NCBI GenBank assembly: GCA_963652365.1
Contig: CAVJTH010000027.1
Span: 1-34,635 of the forward strand
Source: Hallerella sp963652365
GTDB lineage: Bacteria > Fibrobacterota > Fibrobacteria > Fibrobacterales > Fibrobacteraceae
DNA length: 34,635 nucleotides
Direction: 5' to 3'
How positions within the stretch are numbered: the first letter of the stretch is position 1; each line of letters starts with the position of its first letter. Shown here piece by piece: positions 30,728-34,635 of the stretch. The position numbers were made by a program, and so were the translations under genes. Below the pieces are notes generated by a model. That model had not been told where the DNA came from. It ran no database searches and saw nothing but the letters and a program-made list of their open reading frames with translations.

Positions 30728-31395
30728 TGCGGGTGATTTTTCGATTTCCCCTTGTCGTGCTGTTTCTCTTTCTGTCAGCGGCCTTTGGCTGCGCGCTAGG
30801 CGAGAAGGGAATCGGTTTCTCGCGCGAATGGAAGGAGTTTCTGCCCGTGGAAATCGGCGTGGCGCTCTATCTCTCGATTCGGATGGTCCTGTTCTTTTGG
30901 GGGCGCAGCCTGGAATTTCTGGAAACCTTTTGCCATGAGCTGAACCATACGGTCTTTGCGCTGCTCTCGTTTCGTCGCGTGGAATCCTTCTTTGCCCATG
31001 CGGAAAAGGGCGGAAGCGTCACGTTTAGCGGTTCGTCGAATCCCGCAATCGCGCTTGCGCCGTATTCGTTTCCTCTGTTTGCCTTTTGCGCGGCGGCGCT
31101 CTCCTGCCTGTTGATTCCGGAAGCGAAACGGGTTGTCCAGGTCTCGGTCGGATTCTTTCTCGCCTTTCATCTGGAAAGCGTACTTCGGAATGCGCGTCCA
31201 TGGCAAACGGACTTGCAAATCTATGGATACCCTTTTTCGTATTCGGCGATTCTCTTTTCCAATCTGTTCTGGATTCCGCTTGTCGCGGAAACGTGCATTC
31301 GCGGATTCGGCGGAGGCCTTGCCTGGATCCGGATGGGACTGGAAATTGCCTGGAAATGGATTTTGACTTTTGAGAGGTTTCTATGCGGCGCATAA
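30727..31395 (+). CDS. M50-like integral membrane metallopeptidase
   Basis: This 222-aa membrane protein has an HExxH motif, H70-E71-L-N-H74 (FCHELNHTVFALL), embedded in a hydrophobic helix after TM1. About four more hydrophobic stretches follow (near 40-55, 105-125, 140-155 and 170-190). This is the layout of M50B-like (site-2-type) proteases. A GGSVTF strand block follows the motif as in that family. The downstream conserved metal-binding Asp (LDG or NPxPxLDG type) is not obvious, so activity is uncertain. It overlaps the upstream lipoprotein by 1 bp and the downstream amidohydrolase by 13 bp. Residues are counted from the ATG at 30727; a TTG is 3 bases upstream. Confidence 0.7.
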   Translation: MRVIFRFPLVVLFLFLSAAFGCALGEKGIGFSREWKEFLPVEIGVALYLSIRMVLFFWGRSLEFLETFCHELNHTVFALLSFRRVESFFAHAEKGGSVTFSGSSNPAIALAPYSFPLFAFCAAALSCLLIPEAKRVVQVSVGFFLAFHLESVLRNARPWQTDLQIYGYPFSYSAILFSNLFWIPLVAETCIRGFGGGLAWIRMGLEIAWKWILTFERFLCGA

Positions 31396-32630
31396 TCCTG
31401 AAATCGGTTCTGCTCGAAAATGAAAGAAAGGACATCCTGGTTGCGGACAAGGTCTTCAAGAAGATAGCGCCGGAAAAGACGCTTTCCGCGGAGGCTGCGG
31501 ACAAGGTCATCGACGCTTCGCGGTTTGCGATACTTCCCGCCTTTTACAACACGCACACCCATGCGGCAATGACTTTTTGCCGGGGACTTTCGGACGACGT
31601 TCCCTTGGATGTCTGGCTGAAGGACTATATCTGGCCGCGCGAGGCGAAGCTCTCCGCAAGCGACGTGTATGTGGCGTCCCGCTATGCCATCTTGGAAATG
31701 ATCCGTTCGGGAACCGTGTTCTTTGCCGACATGTATTGGTATCGGGCGGAGACGATTCGGGCTGCGGAGGAACTGGGCGTGCGGGCTTCGATCGGCGTCA
31801 CCTTTGCCGATGCCCTGAATCCGGATACAGCGGAAAATATTCGATTTATCGAGGAGAATGTACACAAGCTAAGCGATCGGGTCCAGTTGGCAGTCGCTCC
31901 TCACGCGATTTACACGAATACGGCGGAGTGTCTGAAAATCACGCGGGATTGTTCGGAAAGATTCCGCCTGCCGCTGCACATCCATCTGGCGGAAACTCTC
32001 GGGGAAGAAGCTCGGAGCGTTTCACCGACCGGCGGGCTTTCTCCCGTGGAATATCTGGATTCGCTGGGGTTCCTTTCGGAGCGGACCGTGGCGGCGCACT
32101 TGGTGCATGTCTCGGACCGCGACCTGGACATTCTCGCAAGGCGCCAGGTGACATGCGCGCACAATCCCTGCTCGAACATGAAGCTTTCGAGCGGAACGTT
32201 TCGCATCAAGCCTTTTCTCGACCGGGGCATTCGCGTTTCGCTCGGAACGGACGGTGCCGCTTCGAACAACAACCTGGACATGCGCGAAGAAATGAAGTTC
32301 GCTTCGCTGCTCGCGAAGATGACGTCCGGTGACCCGACGGTGCTTTCGGCGACGGAAACGCTCAAGATGGCGACGCGGAACGGCGCGGAAGCCTTTGGAA
32401 TCCATGCCGGCGTTATCGCGGAAGGGTTCCTTGCCGATGCTATCCTTGTGAACCTGGACGCGCCTTGCTTTGCGACGGGAGACGTGGCTTCGAACTTTGT
32501 CTATGCGGCAAACTCGACCGTCATCGACACGGTGATTTGCGATGGAAACATCCTGATGGAAAACCGGAAAATTCCTGGCGAAGAGGAAATTTTGCGCGAG
32601 TTCCGCAAGCGTTTTTCGAAAAGCCTCTAG
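31383..32630 (+). CDS. MTA/SAH deaminase-type amidohydrolase
   Basis: This 415-aa cytosolic enzyme belongs to the amidohydrolase superfamily. The metal and catalytic residues are in place: H58 and H60 (NTHTHAA), H174 (APHAIYT), H199/H201 and E204 (HIHLAET), and D290 (LGTDGAAS). The sequence (FCRGLSDDVPLDVWLKDYIWPREA, NPCSNMKLSSG) matches the 5-methylthioadenosine/S-adenosylhomocysteine deaminase (MtaD) group and related guanine/cytosine-type deaminases. It would recycle nucleosides from SAM-using reactions. GAGG lies 5 nt before the ATG as a Shine-Dalgarno, inside the upstream gene. Confidence 0.88.
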   Translation: MRRIILKSVLLENERKDILVADKVFKKIAPEKTLSAEAADKVIDASRFAILPAFYNTHTHAAMTFCRGLSDDVPLDVWLKDYIWPREAKLSASDVYVASRYAILEMIRSGTVFFADMYWYRAETIRAAEELGVRASIGVTFADALNPDTAENIRFIEENVHKLSDRVQLAVAPHAIYTNTAECLKITRDCSERFRLPLHIHLAETLGEEARSVSPTGGLSPVEYLDSLGFLSERTVAAHLVHVSDRDLDILARRQVTCAHNPCSNMKLSSGTFRIKPFLDRGIRVSLGTDGAASNNNLDMREEMKFASLLAKMTSGDPTVLSATETLKMATRNGAEAFGIHAGVIAEGFLADAILVNLDAPCFATGDVASNFVYAANSTVIDTVICDGNILMENRKIPGEEEILREFRKRFSKSL

Positions 32631-32642
32631 GACGTTTTCGGA

Positions 32643-33029
32643 ATGCTGCATTTTGTCAAGTACAATCTGATTGGAATCGTCAATACGCTGATTACCTTGT
32701 GCGTCGTCTGGGTTCTGTACGAACTCTTGAACTGGAATCTGGAACTTTCGAATTTCTTGGGATTTGTCGCGGGCGGCGTCAATTCGTATTGGATGAACCG
32801 TCGCCTGAACTTTAAAAGTCGAAATCGAAAGGGCCGGGAAATTTTCCGGTTCATGCTGGTATTTGTCTGTGCCTATCTGGTGAACTTGCTTGTACTGGAA
32901 ACGCTAAAGGAAGCACTGCCTTCTGCCGGAAAACTTTTAAGCGCAGGATTCCTGGCGAATGTCCTTGCGAACATTGCCTACGTTGTCGTCAGCTTCTTGC
33001 TGTACCGTTACTTTGTATTTAAACGCTAG
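32643..33029 (+). CDS. GtrA-family membrane protein
   Basis: This 128-aa protein has four membrane helices and the GtrA landmarks: an N-terminal FVKYNLIGIVNTLITL, the loop NSYWMNRRLNFK near 45-56, and a final FLLYRYFVFKR. GtrA proteins help move lipid-linked sugars across the inner membrane for surface glycans. No glycosyltransferase partner is next to it here. The stop overlaps the convergent sufS stop by 4 bp. Confidence 0.9.
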   Translation: MLHFVKYNLIGIVNTLITLCVVWVLYELLNWNLELSNFLGFVAGGVNSYWMNRRLNFKSRNRKGREIFRFMLVFVCAYLVNLLVLETLKEALPSAGKLLSAGFLANVLANIAYVVVSFLLYRYFVFKR

Positions 33030-34261
33030 GCCTTGAAGATTCTGTTTACCCGGAGAAGCCCGCTTGCGAGCTGGTCGATCTCGCGCATTGTCGAGTAGGC
33101 GCCAAAGCTCGCGCGAATCGTCGCCGGCACGCCAAAACGTTCCATGACCGGTTCCGCGCAGTGGTGCCCGCTGCGAACGGCGACACCGCTTTCGTCGAGG
33201 AGAGCCGCCGCGTCGTGGGGGTGAATCCCGTCGAGAACAAAGCTGTAGAGCGCGCCACGCTTTTTCGGGTTTCCCAGAATGCGGAGTCCCGGAATTTCGG
33301 CAAGACGCTCCTTGGCATAGTCGGAAATTTCCTGCTCGTGGGCGCAAATCGCTTCGATGCCGACCTGGTCTATCCAATCGACCGCTGCGCCGAGTCCGAT
33401 GACTTCCGCGATAGGAGGCGTTCCCGCTTCGAACCGGTCCGGCGGTGGCGCGAAAGTCGTCTTTTCGAACGAAACGTGGTCGATCATCTCGCCGCCGCCC
33501 TGCATCGGGGACATCTTTTCCAGAAGTTCGTATTTGCCGTAGAGAACGCCGATTCCCGTGGGACCGTACATCTTGTGCCCGGAAAAGGCGAGAAAATCGC
33601 AGTCGATTTTTTGCACGTCGATCTTGACATGGGGTGCGCTCTGGGCGGCGTCGATGAGAATCTTGATTTTCGGGTCGATCTTGCGAACGGTGCGGACGAT
33701 TTCCTCGATCGGGTTTTCGGTCCCGATGGTGTTGCTGATATGCGTGACCGCGACAATCTTTGTCTTCCCGGGAACGATGAGTTCGGGGAGCTTTTCCGTT
33801 TCCAGTTCGCCCGAGTCGTTTACGGGAATGACCTTGAGCGTTGTCTTGCAGACGTTACCGACGAGTTGCCACGGGACGATGTTTGCGTGATGCTCCAGGG
33901 CGCTGACGAGAATTTCGTCGCCGGGCTGCAAAAATCCCAGTCCGTAGCTCCAGGCCGCGAGATTGATGCTGTCGGTCGTTCCGCGCGTAAAGACGATTTC
34001 GTGTTCGCTCCGAGCGTTGATGAAGTTCGCGACTTTTTTCCGGGCCGATTCGTAGGCGTCTGTCGTCTGGGCGGTCATGGCGTAGATGCCGCGCTTCACC
34101 GAGCTGTAATGCTTGCGGTAAAAATCATCCATGGCGTTGATGACCTGTTCCGGTTTTTGCGTCGTCGCGGTGCTGTCGAGATAGGCGAACGGTGTGGAAT
34201 CTTGATCGTGCAGGGCGAGAACGGGGAACTGCTTGCGGATTTCATCTACATTGTAATTCAT
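33026..34261 (-). CDS. sufS: Cysteine desulfurase SufS
   Basis: This 411-aa PLP enzyme takes sulfur from cysteine for Fe-S cluster assembly. Key residues: the PLP lysine K230 (FSGHKMYGPTG), H125 (LEHHANIVPW), D204 (IDAAQS) and the active cysteine C368 in RSGHHCAEPVM. The RxGHHC motif marks the SufS/group II type rather than IscS. No SufBCD or SufE/U gene is downstream here; the gene faces inward from the right end, so partners may lie outside. The ATG at 34261 has TATCTT seven bases upstream, implying a leaderless mRNA. Confidence 0.95.
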   Translation of the reverse strand: MNYNVDEIRKQFPVLALHDQDSTPFAYLDSTATTQKPEQVINAMDDFYRKHYSSVKRGIYAMTAQTTDAYESARKKVANFINARSEHEIVFTRGTTDSINLAAWSYGLGFLQPGDEILVSALEHHANIVPWQLVGNVCKTTLKVIPVNDSGELETEKLPELIVPGKTKIVAVTHISNTIGTENPIEEIVRTVRKIDPKIKILIDAAQSAPHVKIDVQKIDCDFLAFSGHKMYGPTGIGVLYGKYELLEKMSPMQGGGEMIDHVSFEKTTFAPPPDRFEAGTPPIAEVIGLGAAVDWIDQVGIEAICAHEQEISDYAKERLAEIPGLRILGNPKKRGALYSFVLDGIHPHDAAALLDESGVAVRSGHHCAEPVMERFGVPATIRASFGAYSTMREIDQLASGLLRVNRIFKA

Positions 34262-34274
34262 GGGCTAGAAGATA
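34262..34274 (-). promoter_or_regulatory. -10 box of sufS, leaderless
   Basis: TATCTT (34274-34269 on the minus strand) is followed by CTAGCCC and the ATG at 34261. No clear -35 is visible 16-18 bp upstream. Confidence 0.5.
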
Positions 34275-34373
34275 GAAAAAAGCGCGGGGAAGTTTCTTTG
34301 CTGTAAAGTCTTGCAAAAAATCGATAAACGGGCGATGAATGTGCAAAAAAAACGAGAAGTTTTAGAAAAACTA

Positions 34374-34403
34374 TTGACAATGTGTTTTTTTTACATTCGT
34401 AAT
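34374..34403 (+). promoter_or_regulatory. Strong-looking outward promoter near the right edge
   Basis: TTGACA (34374-34379) is followed after 18 bp by CGTAAT (34398-34403). It is preceded by an A-rich, UP-element-like tract (34344-34371) and followed by a GC-rich discriminator (gcggcgcg). This combination is typical of stable-RNA and ribosomal promoters under growth-rate or stringent control. No coding start follows before the window ends. The weak -10 is the main doubt. Confidence 0.45.
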
Positions 34404-34635
34404 GCGGCGCGCTGTACGCGACGGGCGCTTGCGCTGTTCTAAATGTTTCGCAAAGAAACATTTAGAATATTCAAACGCCTTTTTCTTGCCCGTTTCTTGA
34501 TTTTAAACCGTTTTTAGGCTACTTTTATAAAAAATGGCTTCACGCTTAGTTTAGGAAAACCATTTGTTTTTATCTTTTTTGGCCTATATGACATTTGGGT
34601 ACCTAAAATCGTTCTAACCCCTTGCCAATAAAGGC
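34404..34635. other. AT-rich region without a gene, possible RNA leader
   Basis: No gene is supported. Just after the promoter the bases are GC-rich and self-complementary (gcgcgctgtacgcg, gcgcttgcgc). A perfect inverted repeat follows at 34437-34467. After it lies an AT-rich tail with T-runs (34480-34575), then gccaataaaggc at the very end, cut by the window. It may be the leader of a stable RNA or gene further right, or the upstream region of the next gene. Confidence 0.4.
34437..34467. repeat. Perfect 13-bp inverted repeat
   Basis: ttctaaatgtttc (34437-34449), a 5-base loop gcaaa, and gaaacatttagaa (34455-34467) form a perfect hairpin. It lies about 35 bp downstream of the outward promoter. 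There is no T-run directly after it, so it is more likely an RNA structure or protein site than a terminator. Confidence 0.8.

Noticed and set aside
34437..34467. Intrinsic terminator for a plus-strand transcript
   Set aside because: The hairpin is perfect but no T-run follows directly; kept as an inverted repeat of unknown role.

Overview
The window looks like a chromosomal segment of a Fibrobacter species or close relative (phylum Fibrobacterota). The best markers are a lipoprotein ending in the Fibrobacter succinogenes major paralogous (FISUMP) domain, poly-serine linkers in an envelope protein, secreted proteins with FlgD/sorting-type C-terminal domains, and an apparent futalosine route to menaquinone. 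All genes look chromosomal. I see no phage, plasmid, insertion sequence, CRISPR array or defence island.

Layout. 1-219 is non-coding, with short repeats and hairpins. 220-2014 (minus) carries a zinc-type cation diffusion facilitator and the FISUMP lipoprotein. 2044-7974 (plus) is an envelope gene run: a small membrane protein, a choice-of-anchor-I beta-propeller, an M23 peptidase, a lamin-tail-domain protein, a barrel-like exported protein and a membrane PAS protein. It runs directly into ribD (to 9001). 8995-21696 (minus) is a long co-directional run. In transcription order it holds a HAD phosphatase, miaB, a SPOR protein, tRNA-Leu(CAA), an unknown exported protein, panD, a LytR_C lipoprotein, rsfS, argS, mqnC, a rhomboid protease, an unknown 161-aa protein, a UbiD-family menaquinone decarboxylase and a secreted HExxH protein. 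21748-22461 (plus) is a deacetylase-like DUF2334 protein, and a bidirectional terminator follows. 22519-28119 (minus) is a complete tripartite RND efflux operon (TolC, adaptor, pump). 28347-29876 (minus) is CstA. 29953-30351 (minus) is a small exported tandem-repeat protein. 30518-33029 (plus) holds a small coiled-coil lipoprotein, an M50-like membrane protein, an MTA/SAH deaminase-type amidohydrolase and a GtrA protein. 33026-34261 (minus) is sufS. 34262-34635 is AT-rich, without a gene, and contains a strong-looking outward promoter and a perfect inverted repeat.

The genes are mostly housekeeping and envelope functions: cofactor synthesis (riboflavin, pantothenate, menaquinone, Fe-S sulfur), translation (argS, miaB, rsfS, tRNA-Leu), cell-wall and secretion biology, and efflux. 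Packing is very tight: many genes overlap by 1-29 bp, two convergent pairs overlap, and one divergent pair has start codons only 29 bp apart.

The main observations beyond ordinary annotation are these. Transcription units repeatedly begin with a TAnnTT(TG)-like -10 box only 6-9 nt before the start codon, which implies leaderless mRNAs, while many internal genes have clear Shine-Dalgarno sites. The RND pump lacks the canonical TM4 Asp pair and TM10 Lys of the proton relay. ArgRS has AFHH where HIGH is expected. RsfS carries a histone-H1-like basic tail. A Cys-capped 20-residue repeat protein sits behind a promoter whose spacer holds a 15-bp palindrome. I found no clear novel multi-gene system.
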